64,000 bases of DNA from Meandrina meandrites (lineage: Eukaryota; Cnidaria; Anthozoa; Scleractinia; Meandrinidae), in contig OY855913.1 of the NCBI GenBank assembly GCA_963693305.1, forward strand, positions 13,387,701 to 13,451,700. Direction: 5' to 3'. Numbering within the stretch: position 1 is the stretch's first letter; each line of letters opens with the position of its first letter. The notes below the pieces were generated by a model. It made no database searches, was not told the DNA's origin, and saw only the letters and a list, made by a program, of their open reading frames with translations. Made by a program: the position numbers and the translations under genes. This document shows, one piece after another, positions 37,795 through 47,209 of the stretch.

Positions 37795-40758
37795 ATGAAT
37801 GTCGAGTCTAATGTCTCAACAAATTTGTTGGATCATGTTTTAATGAATGAAAATAATCACACCCCTTCCCCAACGGCCACTTTTTCAAATAACTCTTATT
37901 CTCTACCGCCTGGACGCGGTTTTAAAACTGCCAGTGTAAATATCAATAGTCTTACAAAGCATATTGATGAACTTAGAATTATTCTTGATGATAACTCTAT
38001 TGATATTCTCTCACTTAACGAAACCAAACTTGATGAATCTATCAAAAGTTGTGAGCTCCATATTCCAGGCTATGAATTAATTCGTCGTGATAGAGATAGA
38101 AATGGCGGAGGTGTGTGCTTCTACTTAAAAACTTCGATTAATTTTGTGGTTCGTTCTGATTTGAATGTAGTTAACCTTGAAAATTTATGTCTAGAAATTC
38201 GTAAACCCAATTCAAAGCCATTTTTTGTAATCACTTGGTACAGGCCTCCTTGTTCCTCGATAGAGTTATTTTCGTATTATGAATCACTTATCGGTAAATT
38301 AGATTCCCTTGGCTTTGAATATTACTTAGTAGGTGATATTAACTGCAATTTGGCCTCTCCCCTTTATGATACGAATACTCGTCGTTTATGTGAAATATCT
38401 GATGTGTACGGGCTCCAACAACTCATCACTGAACCGACCCGTATAACTGAATCCTCATCAACATTAATTGACTTAATCTATACGAACTATGTTGACAGAG
38501 TAGTCTGTTCCGGAGTCTCTCATATTGGCATCAGCGATCATAGCCTTATTTATGTCTATCGTAAACTATCTCACGATTTCCCATCAAAGGGGCATTCTAC
38601 CACATCTTACAGAAATTTTCAAAACTTTAATCGTGGAAAATTTCGTAACGATATCTATCAACAAGACTGGAGCTGTAATTCTGATGATCCAAATATTTTG
38701 TGGGCTAACTGGAAAGCAAAATTTCTGAGCATTGTCAACATACATGCTCCATTTAGAACTAAACGTATAAGATCGCAAAAGGCACCCTGGATCAACTCGG
38801 ACTTGAAGAAAGGTATGCGCGATCGTGACGCTGCCAAGAGAAAAGCTGTTAAGTCAAATGATCCATGCGATTGGGCAAAGTATAAAAAGCTGCGAAACGC
38901 AATAAATAATAGGATCAAAACTGCTAAGGAATCTTATTTTTCGAAAGCTTTTATGCAATTTGAGGGCAACTCTAAGAAAACTTGGCAAACGATTAATGAA
39001 CTCACATCTCGCCGTAAAAGCAATGAGACTGTGAGAGAACTAAAAGTAAATGACGTTGTAATCAATAATTCTAGTGAGATTTCAGATACTTTTAATGACC
39101 ATTTTCCAACAATCGGGCCCAGACTTGCCAATGAAATACCTCCAATAGGTCAAAACGATGATTCGAGCTACACTAACTTTATCAATTGTAATAACAAAAC
39201 ATTCCATTTCTGTCCAACTAGCAGTAATATTGTTTTTTCTCATCTAAACAAATTATCTAGATCTAAAGCAACAGGTCTTGATAACATTTCTGCTAGATTA
39301 ATCCGTGAATGTGCTGATCTTATTTCGGTCTCTTTATCTGACCTCTTTAACAAGTCTTTGACTTCTGGTATATTTCCTGACGATTGGAAATGTGCTAGAG
39401 TTACTCCGTTGTTTAAGCAGGGTGAGCGATCTGATCTAAATAATTATCGACCAATTTCAGTCATTCCAGTAATTGCTAAGGTATTCGAGAGGATCGTGTA
39501 TGACCAGCTATATAGCTTTCTAACGAAAGAGGACGTTATTTCTAAACAACAGTCGGGCTTTCGTTCATTGCATTCAACTGTTACTGCTCTATTAGAAGCT
39601 ACCGATAGTTGGGCGTTTAATATCGATCGCGGAAATGTTAATGCTGTAGTTTTTCTCGATTTAAAAAAAGCGTTCGACACTGTTGATCATGAAATTCTTT
39701 TAACTAAAATGAACCTTTACGGAGTTCAAGGAGTAGCTCTTGACTGGTTCAACTCATATTTGTCTAGCCGTACACAACGATGTCTTGTTAATGGTTCTCT
39801 TTCTCAAACCTGTTCGCTAAAATGTGGGGTACCTCAAGGAACAATCCTAGGTCCCCTATTATTTCTTATTTACATTAACGACTTGCCCAACTGCCTATCA
39901 ACATGTCAGCCTAGGATGTATGCTGATGACACCCACATCACATATGCGGGAGCGGATCTGAGCTCTATACAGTCTAATCTAAATCACGATCTAAGTAATT
40001 TAAACAATTGGCTTACTTCTAATAAACTTACTTTAAACGCGACTAAAACTGAATTTATGTTGATTGGTTCCAGACAAAGATTAAGTACCCTTCCAGATAC
40101 ACTTGAGCTCTCGATTAATAATGTTCCAATAAATCGTGTCTCCTCAGTCAAATCGCTTGGTGTGTTGATCGACGAAAACCTAACTTGGCAAACCCATATT
40201 GATAAATTGTCTAAAAAGATTGCATCTGGGATTGGTGCCATAAAACGAGTTAGGCCTTTTGTTCCACCAGCTACACTGCTTTATATATACAGTGCTCTAA
40301 TTCAACCTCATTTTGACTATTGCAATCTTGTCTGGGGTAATTGCGGTAAAACTTTGTCGGACAGGCTACAAAAGCTTCAGAACCGCGCCGCTCGCGTGTT
40401 AACTTCCTCTAGTTATGATACTGATGCCAAAGGTCTAATACGACAACTAGGTTGGAAAGATTTGTGTACCCAACGTCAAATTCAGAAAGCCTTAATGGTA
40501 TATAGATCTTTAAATGGCTTGGTTCCTGAATACCTATCGTCTAAATTTCTAAAACGTAGTGGAATCTGCTATTCTTTAAGGGATTCCGAAAACAAACTGG
40601 TTGTACCACATCCACGAACTAACTATATGAAAAATAGCTTTAGTTACAGTGGTGCAACTCTCTGGAACAGCCTACCCTGCAATCTCAGGATGATAAAATC
40701 CTATAATCAATTTGAAAAGACACAGACACGGCATTTATGGAAAACAGGATTAGTTTAA
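37795..40758 (+). CDS. LINE ORF2: apurinic-type endonuclease and reverse transcriptase (987 aa)
   Basis: ATG at 37,795 gives an uninterrupted 987-codon frame. Residues about 45-255 form an exonuclease-endonuclease-phosphatase domain: Asn50, NETKLD with Glu76, TWYRPP at 148-152, VGDIN with Asp181 and Asn183, and ISDHS with Asp248 and His249. Residues about 475-800 form the reverse transcriptase: RVTPLFKQGE, NNYRPISVIPVIAKVFERI (549-567), FLDLKKAFD with Asp622, CGVPQGTILGPLLFLIYIND (677-696) and MYADD with the catalytic pair Asp711-Asp712. The C-terminal part (FDYCNLVWGNC, RLQKLQNRAARVL, ATLWNSLPCNLR) is typical of CR1-like LINEs. All catalytic residues that I can locate are present. It nicks target DNA and copies the LINE RNA there. 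Without a full ORF1 and 5' end this copy is unlikely to be autonomous, although the protein could be functional if expressed. Confidence 0.95.
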   Translation: MNVESNVSTNLLDHVLMNENNHTPSPTATFSNNSYSLPPGRGFKTASVNINSLTKHIDELRIILDDNSIDILSLNETKLDESIKSCELHIPGYELIRRDRDRNGGGVCFYLKTSINFVVRSDLNVVNLENLCLEIRKPNSKPFFVITWYRPPCSSIELFSYYESLIGKLDSLGFEYYLVGDINCNLASPLYDTNTRRLCEISDVYGLQQLITEPTRITESSSTLIDLIYTNYVDRVVCSGVSHIGISDHSLIYVYRKLSHDFPSKGHSTTSYRNFQNFNRGKFRNDIYQQDWSCNSDDPNILWANWKAKFLSIVNIHAPFRTKRIRSQKAPWINSDLKKGMRDRDAAKRKAVKSNDPCDWAKYKKLRNAINNRIKTAKESYFSKAFMQFEGNSKKTWQTINELTSRRKSNETVRELKVNDVVINNSSEISDTFNDHFPTIGPRLANEIPPIGQNDDSSYTNFINCNNKTFHFCPTSSNIVFSHLNKLSRSKATGLDNISARLIRECADLISVSLSDLFNKSLTSGIFPDDWKCARVTPLFKQGERSDLNNYRPISVIPVIAKVFERIVYDQLYSFLTKEDVISKQQSGFRSLHSTVTALLEATDSWAFNIDRGNVNAVVFLDLKKAFDTVDHEILLTKMNLYGVQGVALDWFNSYLSSRTQRCLVNGSLSQTCSLKCGVPQGTILGPLLFLIYINDLPNCLSTCQPRMYADDTHITYAGADLSSIQSNLNHDLSNLNNWLTSNKLTLNATKTEFMLIGSRQRLSTLPDTLELSINNVPINRVSSVKSLGVLIDENLTWQTHIDKLSKKIASGIGAIKRVRPFVPPATLLYIYSALIQPHFDYCNLVWGNCGKTLSDRLQKLQNRAARVLTSSSYDTDAKGLIRQLGWKDLCTQRQIQKALMVYRSLNGLVPEYLSSKFLKRSGICYSLRDSENKLVVPHPRTNYMKNSFSYSGATLWNSLPCNLRMIKSYNQFEKTQTRHLWKTGLV

Positions 40759-41637
40759 TATTTAAATTAGTATTTACTACATGTATTTCAATTTTTATTA
40801 TTAGTATTTAGCATGGATTGTTTATTAGTAGTTTATTAGTATTAATTTTTATTATAATTTTAAATAATAGTATATTACCTGATGATTTTAATCGTGTATA
40901 AAGAAATGTTAAATAAATAAAAATAAATAAATAAATACTTGATAGCTGCTGGCTGCAGTTCAAAGATATCCAAAATTGAAAAGCGTAAAGCTACTTTAAA
41001 TAATTTTAACAAAAAAATAGACGCTTCATCCTGTAGTCCTCTTTAGAACTTCATTCATCCACTAACAGGGCTGTTGTTGCCGCTCTATAAAAGTTCTCTT
41101 ATATTGTAGCGTGAAATTCACAACAAGATATATGAACCTACATCTAGTACCTCTTTTTTTTAATGTCACTTATTATTATTATATTGCCAAACTGATTTTT
41201 TTAGTTATACGCAGGTGAAAATACGATGGTCAATCTTCGGGGTCAAAAAATATAAAATTAATGTTAATTGCTTTGCGTTTCAGATAGACATTTCTGCTCG
41301 TCAGTCCTAAAAAATCTCATCAAATATAATTTCTCTCTTTCGGTCATACATAATATTAGTCGTTTCTAACTAACCTGGTGTATTTTTTTTCTTTAACCTC
41401 ATCTATTTCAAAATCAAAACATTTCTTACAGCAACAACATTTCTGACAATTCTGACAAATCTGACAAATAACGATCCTATTCATCGCTTTTTCTTATATT
41501 TTTGCAAAATTACACATACAATTAAAACAACTACAACCCGCTTTGAAAAAACGCAACAAAGCTTAACAATGTGACGCAACTGTCAATAAACAGCACTCAG
41601 CCATACTAATTAAATATGATATTTCACAACCAATGAA

Positions 41638-41829
41638 CGATAAACCATACACAACTAAAGAGCACGCAACACATACAATAGTATAACGTTTTACAAAGTG
41701 CCAAATTAAAGTAAAGAAAGTTAATACCATAACCGATAAACGACAAACAACTAAACAGCACGCAACACATACAATAGTATAACATTTTACAAACCACCAA
41801 ATTAAAGTAAAGAAAGTTCATCCCACAAC
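41638..41829. repeat. Two tandem copies of a 96-bp unit
   Basis: CGATAAAC opens each copy at 41,638 and 41,734, and a third partial start (CGATAAAG) lies at 41,830. Shared core pieces are AGCACGCAACACATACAATA and CCAAATTAAAGTAAAGAAAG. The copies differ at about a dozen positions. Confidence 0.9.
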
Positions 41830-42406
41830 CGATAAAGTTAACGGTATGCGATGCAAGATAAAACACTAAATTTAAACCGTTTCCAGCGAGCCTCAATCTA
41901 AAAATTTCTGTTTACTAAATCTGGTATAACAAAAACAGCCTACCTCAGACTATACCAATTCACTCTGTCCAGTGAAAATTTCTAGTAAACTGTTTCTTAC
42001 TCCTTTAAACTCAATCACAAACCTTATGTAAGAAATTGCACGAGATATTACCCTGATCGAACATCTCCCCCACAGTCAAACAGTACACTATAAAACTACA
42101 TCTGTTTTTAATTCTCCTCGATAAAATCTGTTAATCACATTCTTCACATTTTTTGTCGGTATTACAAAGTAAAACCTCCCTGATACCACCGTGTAACACC
42201 CAACATAGTGTATCCAGATTTACAATTTACTCTATACCTTGTCACGCGCCTTAAAAATAAATACCTTAAAACTTTTCTTCGAGCAAAAACACATATTTAC
42301 CATAAATATATATCCATTGTCTTAAGCTTGTTCACTTGTCACTTCATGACCACACGTGAGATCTTACACGAAGTACTACCATAAGCAAAAGCTCCCCACA
42401 CCAACT

Positions 42407-42432
42407 TCTCGTGTTACCATGGTAACACGAGA
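42407..42432. repeat. 26-bp perfect palindrome
   Basis: TCTCGTGTTACCAT followed directly by its completing half GGTAACACGAGA forms a perfect dyad centred on CCATGG. The half-site GTAACACGAGAC also occurs singly near 48,090 and 48,255. Confidence 0.9.
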
Positions 42433-42580
42433 CAAAAAACCATGAAAGAAGAAAGTGCCAGACCTCTACAATGCTTGTCCGCAATATCGAAACTTTCAGG
42501 TAACCTAATTCATTTATAAACTTGAATTACCCTCACTGATAGCACTGGATATTTTATTTTTATTTTCCCTGATGATATTT

Positions 42581-42643
42581 AGGGGGGTCAGTTAGGGGAG
42601 TCAGTATGGGGTCAGTAGGGGGTCAGCTGACCGGGGGTCAGTG
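42581..42643. repeat. Short GGGGTCAGT-type tandem repeat
   Basis: Six degenerate units of GGGGTCAGT-like sequence in about 60 bp, including one inverted unit (CAGCTGACC). It is strongly G-rich on the plus strand against an AT-rich background and is listed as simple repeat. Confidence 0.8.
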
Positions 42644-44419
42644 TTTTGTCGAAGCCCGCTCAAAGTATCATACGCGAGTCGCCTCTAAACTGTAGCAGAA
42701 CATTGTGCGACTACACAAAAAGGCTAATATTAATTTCTGCTAAGTCAATACATAAATTTAAGGCTACAAGTAACGGTTTTCAAATGTATGTGCCATTTAA
42801 TAATCGCCAGTCGGATCAGTAAATAGAGGCAAAAAATCAGAGAAAAGATTTGACATCAAAGAAGAGCTATAAACTTTTATTACTAAATCGCGTTCTTTAC
42901 TTTCCGTTTAAAGAGATGTGTCAATTTTTTTTAAAACTCTACATTCCTTTCTAAATCCTGTTTCTATACTCAGCTTCCAGGGTCTTCAATTGAAATGAAA
43001 CTAGAGTAGTGTGGATTAAAACTGTACACGAGTATAAAGCAATGAAAAGACTGAGATAATCGATGTGGTTTTCCGACGACATTTTCCCACTTTTAGGTGT
43101 TGACTTCGAAACCATACGACCATGTCTGCGGTTGTAAAACCAGGGATTTCAACAGCAGTCATCAACAGGCAAGAATCACTGCCTAACTGACGAGATATTT
43201 CCAGAAATACAAGAGATACTACTTACATCTCCATACTCTGCTTTGCTTTCATTTGAATCTGAAGCCCCTTTCACCTCGCTTTCATGTGCTCGACCCAAAC
43301 TCTTGCGCGTTCCGCCATTTACGAATAAGGTGTATGTGGTGCGAGTATTTTCTTATTTGAATTGTTAAAAAAAAAACAAAAAAAAACAAGAAAGCATTTG
43401 TTGTCTGTGTTACGAGGTGAACGTGAGCTCCTGGCAAACATGGGTTTTAAGAACATGATGCATGCAATTCATAAATATTGAGCAAAATGATTTATTATAA
43501 ACGGGAAGCACTTATTAGCTTCTTGGGGGAAAAAGAAAGAAAAAACACGCCCAAGGGAAAAAACAACAACAAAAAAGATCGTGCCACTGCCAACAATAGA
43601 AAATTATGGCTATATATTCTAATGCCAATAAAAAGGCTAACCGCAAGGAAACTAAGCTAACGTCGAGCTAATCACCAAAACGAGCAAAACCCAACCGGAG
43701 TGCTTGCACTCAGGTTAACCTAAAAAGCCTTCTGGTTAGTTTGAATATCGCTCAGGGCGGCCTACAAAAAGGCCCAGGATAATGGGTTTTCCTTGTTGGG
43801 TAATTTTGTTTCGGGTTCGACGTTCTGCGTTCAGCGTTCGGCAAATTACCCCTGCCGATTTTAATACCTTATAGTTATTTCCGCGGTTGCGAAAATTGTC
43901 AAAATACTGAACTGCATAAACAAACAAACAGTTTGTGTCAGAATTGGCACAACCGATTTTGCATTCTGCCCAGGAGGTTGTCATGAAATGTGACAAAAAA
44001 CTGGACCGGAGATCTGTTTCTTTTGTCACGCAGTCTCAGCATTCGGGGTTTTGAAATTAAAAGGTCTCATGTGGTCGTAATGCATTCAGTGACATATTCT
44101 TTGAATCGTGTTATGGATTATGGAGTCAGTCTTCCCCGCTTAAGTGCCATTATAGGCGTTTGCGAGACTTCAAGCAATGCTTATTGTTTCCAAAAATTTT
44201 CCTGGCAGCACCGTCAGGTCTGAGCCAGCATTTTTGTATAATGTAGCAGCACTACACGAGATTGGAAACACATCCGTTCATTGTCCACAACGAAGCCTCG
44301 CGTATAAATCGTCTGGATCGTCTTTGGTAAGTTGCATCTGTACATGTATATGCTGGCCGAGGAAAATTGACATCAGTAATAGCTGGATCAAAAGTATTTT
44401 CTACACGCGGTAATATAAT
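42644..44419. other. No recognised feature
   Basis: AT-rich intergenic-type sequence with a long A-rich run near 43,368-43,395 and AAAAAC-rich low complexity at 43,530-43,580. Short open frames on both strands have no domain that I recognise. Confidence 0.4.
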
Positions 44420-45983
44420 CCCGACGTAACACATCGCACGTTCGGTTTTCGAACTCAATCGAACGCAATCGAACATTAATCGAACGATTAGATTCGATTT
44501 TTTTCGGTCATCGAACGAAATCGAACTCACAAAAAATAATGCAAATCGAACCAAATCGAACATTCGATAAAGTCCGATGACGTTCGATTTAGTTCGGTCG
44601 CCGAACGACACCTAAGCGAGCGGCTTGCGTTATCTCATGATATGATTATCGCGGGATGCCCGGATAAAAAGGAAGAAAAAACAGAGAAAAAGGAAAAAAA
44701 ATTAAACAACTTAAAGCCGGGGATCCAAAGGATATGACTGTCATTTTATTACGAGAAGTGCTGTTGGAAATGGGTGTTCCCTTTAAATCAAGCGACACGA
44801 AAACGAAGCTGGTGCAAAAAGTTGTTGAGACGCGATCAAAACTTAATCTTACTTGCGATGAAAATACGGAAGTGGCCGTTGCCCCCACTTCTCAGGAAAA
44901 TGTAATTTTGCGAGACAATCCAACGGCCATATCAAACTTGCACTGCACAAAGCACGACTCATCAGGTCCAGCCACCAAAAAGTATTTTAGTTGTGACTTT
45001 GAAACTCATTTAAACATCGATAATAATTTTAAGATTCTCGTTGCTTGTGATTTTGACCTGAGGAAAAAAATCATTCTCCTGATTCATGTGATCTTTCTGC
45101 TCTAGATGCTTCATACAAGCCAAATAACGGAATATTTATGGAACGTTCTCCAAGTTCTGCTTTCTACATCGCTGCTTCAGGCTCTACAGGAATACGAAAA
45201 ACTTGTCATCATTATCTTTCTACTTTTCCACATTCTAATCGAAATTTTGTACGCCGCTGCTTGTGTCGCAGTCAGCCATCTCATTCCAGCCTTGATGCAA
45301 CGGGCATTTGTCTCTGGTTTTGAAGGTGTTGCTGCGTAATTTAAAACTGAGATGAACTGAACCAAGAAAAATGAAGAAATAACTCTGTCACTAACAACAA
45401 TAAAATTATACGGCGTGCACCTTCATCCCCATGTGCAATGCTATACTTTTTAATCATATAAAGTTTTAATTCGCAACTGTTATTCTAAAATACGGTTTTC
45501 ACTTGAGTGTCGAAAGTAATTTGCGTCAGTTGCGGTTGTATTTGAGTATTTATAATTAAATCCCCCATACGATTTTATAAATGGCTTACTACGTATTCCC
45601 GGGCGTATTAGGTTGCTCGAATATTATGTTTTGTTTCTTTAGGATCAAATAAAAGACAAAGATTATACGATACCATGTCCAGTCACATATTCCAAAACCA
45701 TTTAAGGAATAATCAATAACCTTTTACTCGCTCATTAGGTTCCAATTTCGTTATTTTAAATTTTAGCTGCAAGTTCGATTTCCGAACTTGATCGAACTAA
45801 ATCGAACGCTTAATTTCGATTTCGTTCGATTTGGTTCGGAAATCGAACTCACAAAAAAAATTGTTGTCCGATTTCGTTCGATGACCGAACAAAATCGAAT
45901 TTAATCGTTCGATTAGATTCCGATTTCGTTCGATTGAGTTCGATGAAAAATTTGTTCGATTTCGTTCGATGTGTTACGTCGGG
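44420..45983. mobile_element. DNA transposon-like element with CCCGACG termini (1,564 bp)
   Basis: CCCGACGTAACACATCG at 44,420-44,436 is exactly inverted at 45,967-45,983. Both ends are flanked by TATAAT (44,414-44,419 and 45,984-45,989), a likely 6-bp target duplication. Subterminal regions on both sides are packed with AATCGAAC/GTTCGATT motifs (44,440-44,600 and 45,770-45,970), many in inverted orientation, which would let the ends fold. The middle (about 44,640-45,760) has different composition and one small open frame. I cannot assign a superfamily from the ends alone. Confidence 0.85.
44734..45105 (+). CDS. Small ORF with SAP-like N-terminus inside the CCCGACG element
   Basis: 123 codons from ATG 44,734. 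The frame is open further upstream as far as about 44,666, adding a lysine-rich lead-in (KQLKAGDPKD immediately before the Met). Residues about 5-34 (LLREVLLEMGVPFKSSDTKT, then KLVQKVVE) fit the helix-loop-helix pattern of SAP DNA-binding motifs: Leu-x-x-Leu-Leu, a Gly-Val-Pro turn and a second helix. The remainder is unrecognised and ends in a hydrophobic tail (KKIILLIHVIFLL). It could be an exon of an element-encoded DNA-binding protein, a captured host exon, or chance. There is no second exon or transposase catalytic motif nearby. Confidence 0.3.
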   Translation: MTVILLREVLLEMGVPFKSSDTKTKLVQKVVETRSKLNLTCDENTEVAVAPTSQENVILRDNPTAISNLHCTKHDSSGPATKKYFSCDFETHLNIDNNFKILVACDFDLRKKIILLIHVIFLL

Positions 45984-45989
45984 TATAAT

Positions 45990-46179
45990 GGCGCGTTCGT
46001 TTGGGATCAATCCGGAATAAGAATAATTGGAATAATGCAAGTTAGCGTTCGTTTGGCTGCTCTTCCTATTCCGGAATACTTGGATTTCCATTCCGGCTAT
46101 TCTGCTCCCAGGAGCAGAATAGCCGTAATATATTCCAGAATATATTCTTATTCCACAATATTCCCAAACGAACGCGGCC
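45990..46179. mobile_element. Short inverted-repeat element (MITE-like, about 190 bp)
   Basis: GCGTTCGTTTGGGA near 45,992 is inverted as TCCCAAACGAACGC at the right end (about 46,162-46,175). The arms continue imperfectly (GGAATAAGAATA against TATTCTTATTCC). A 30-bp internal palindrome (GGCTATTCTGCTCC against GGAGCAGAATAGCC) sits at about 46,096-46,125. It abuts the right target duplication of the CCCGACG element, so the two insertions are adjacent. A clean target duplication could not be fixed. Confidence 0.7.
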
Positions 46180-46645
46180 TAAGTCAGTTTAAGCTCATTC
46201 CACAAATTAAGCAAAAAACTATCAGCAAAAGTTTTTACTGGATGCGATTTTGTTAAAAAAAGTGGTCTCGTTAAACGCCAATATCATTAAAATCTTTTTC
46301 TTTAGCAAAATCAAATTTCATATTATTATTACCGAATGAGAGGTGAACATTTTCCCAAAGTTTTACAGCCATCGCGTCAAAGGCTAAAAAGTTATATTTT
46401 AACCCAAAAGTTTGTCATGAACAAGTGCGCCCGCAATAACACAGTCACCTTTAAAATATGAGTTACAGTAAGATGTTTCAAATATTATTCAAGACGTCAC
46501 CGTTCTTTGAATAAACTTTTGGTAAATAATTTTCGCACTTTTTGCTCGAAGTTTCAGCGGGAAACGTCTTAATACAGTTTTCAGTGAAGTGAGCTGCATA
46601 AATGCGTGAGTGCTTTAATCTTGGTTTAAACAATTCTGTTTTCAT
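46180..46645. other. No recognised feature
   Basis: AT-rich sequence with no open frame of note and no repeat shared with the rest of the window. Confidence 0.4.
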
Positions 46646-46654
46646 TGTTACAAG

Positions 46655-46735
46655 TACCCTGCAGAGCAGAGTCTTCTTCGATCTTCCTAGATACGCGTAT
46701 CTAGGAAGATCGAAGAAGACTCTGCTCGCAGGGTA
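46655..46735. mobile_element. 81-bp near-perfect palindrome with 9-bp target duplication
   Basis: The arms run from TACCCTGC through AGCAGAGTCTTCTTCG to CTAGATACG and return exactly, apart from one or two bases near GCAGAG/CTCGC. The whole insert is a hairpin centred near 46,695. TGTTACAAG flanks both sides (46,646-46,654 and 46,736-46,744). Nine-base duplications are typical of Mutator-like elements, and the structure is that of a minimal foldback MITE. The arms' near identity suggests either a recent insertion or an element under palindrome-specific conversion. Confidence 0.88.
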
Positions 46736-47209
46736 TGTTACAAGCCAACGTTCTCTAAATTATGGATCTAAGAAAACTTTAAAATACCTACTCCAGACTT
46801 TGTACCATTTGTGCAGTTTACTGCTGTACAAAACACCGTGAAGTTCAGAACTGAACGTCTTTGAGTTTTCCGCAATCTTACAGTTCACCAACAGTGACGT
46901 CTAAATTTTTGCTTCCGACAATTTTTCATAACCTCTTACTCTAATTTTAATATACTCTTTCCATATTGGTATGTAAAGAGGTTTTACGCAAAAATCATTC
47001 ATTCGGGTATGTGCAGAATGTTACACAGGAATGCACTGAATGCATAGATCCTCGTTTCACGCAAGTGATGCGTGACACTAGGCATAAAGGGAATGAAAAC
47101 TAATCAAAAGCCCGTCGGGCTCCATGTCTCGTGTCAATTTTGAACACTCGAACACTTTCCGCGTCTTCTCGTTGCTTGCTGGCGAACTTGCTGGGTGCAG
47201 TATACTAGG

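Larger units (their letters stand above)
37106..40935 (+). mobile_element. 5'-truncated CR1-like LINE with intact ORF2 (LINE-1)
   Basis: The element carries a partial ORF1 (SGNH-hydrolase type), a complete ORF2 with endonuclease and reverse transcriptase, a short AT-rich 3' region and a terminal (AAATA/AAAT)n tail. TACTT at 37,101-37,105 and at 40,936-40,940 is the likely short target-site duplication. Family-H copy 2 at about 50,670-50,690 runs without interruption from CTTGTCTGTATTTTA into CTGCTGGCTGCAG, giving the empty site. The 5' end falls inside ORF1, so this is a truncated copy, but ORF2 is uninterrupted, suggesting a young insertion. SGNH ORF1 plus APE-type endonuclease plus a short tandem 3' tail suits the CR1/L2 superfamily; clade placement needs a phylogeny. 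Confidence 0.9.
35797..41400 (+). repeat. Dispersed repeat family H, copy 1 (interrupted by two insertions)
   Basis: Sequence blocks here match 49,741-50,984 in the same order: AAATATCCTGTT..AACCTGCACCATT, AGACAAGACACTCCAAAGAG, TCTACAGGTCCATCTACTG, TACAATTAATTTTCAT, GAATGTTATTTTAA, CTGCTGGCTGCAGTTCAAA, then TAGACATTTCTGCT. Copy 1 is interrupted by the TTAA-flanked element at 35,955-36,612 and by the LINE at 37,106-40,935. The unit is itself partly tandem: the ACTCATCAAATATAATT and TAACCTGGTGTATTTT blocks occur both near 36,900-37,000 and again near 41,290-41,385. The nature of family H is unknown. No coding capacity is evident and the limits are approximate. Confidence 0.75.
41400..42580. other. 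AT-rich non-coding stretch
   Basis: Apart from the 96-bp tandem pair and the palindrome listed separately, I see no coding capacity or element ends here. GTAACACGAGAC-type motifs at 42,420 recur near 48,090 and 48,255, hinting at shared dispersed-repeat ancestry. Confidence 0.4.

Noticed and set aside
38525..40241. Short frames on both strands inside LINE-1 ORF2
   Set aside because: They are shadows of the intact 987-codon frame.
43478..43660. Lysine-rich 60-codon frame
   Set aside because: Generated by an A-rich low-complexity tract.
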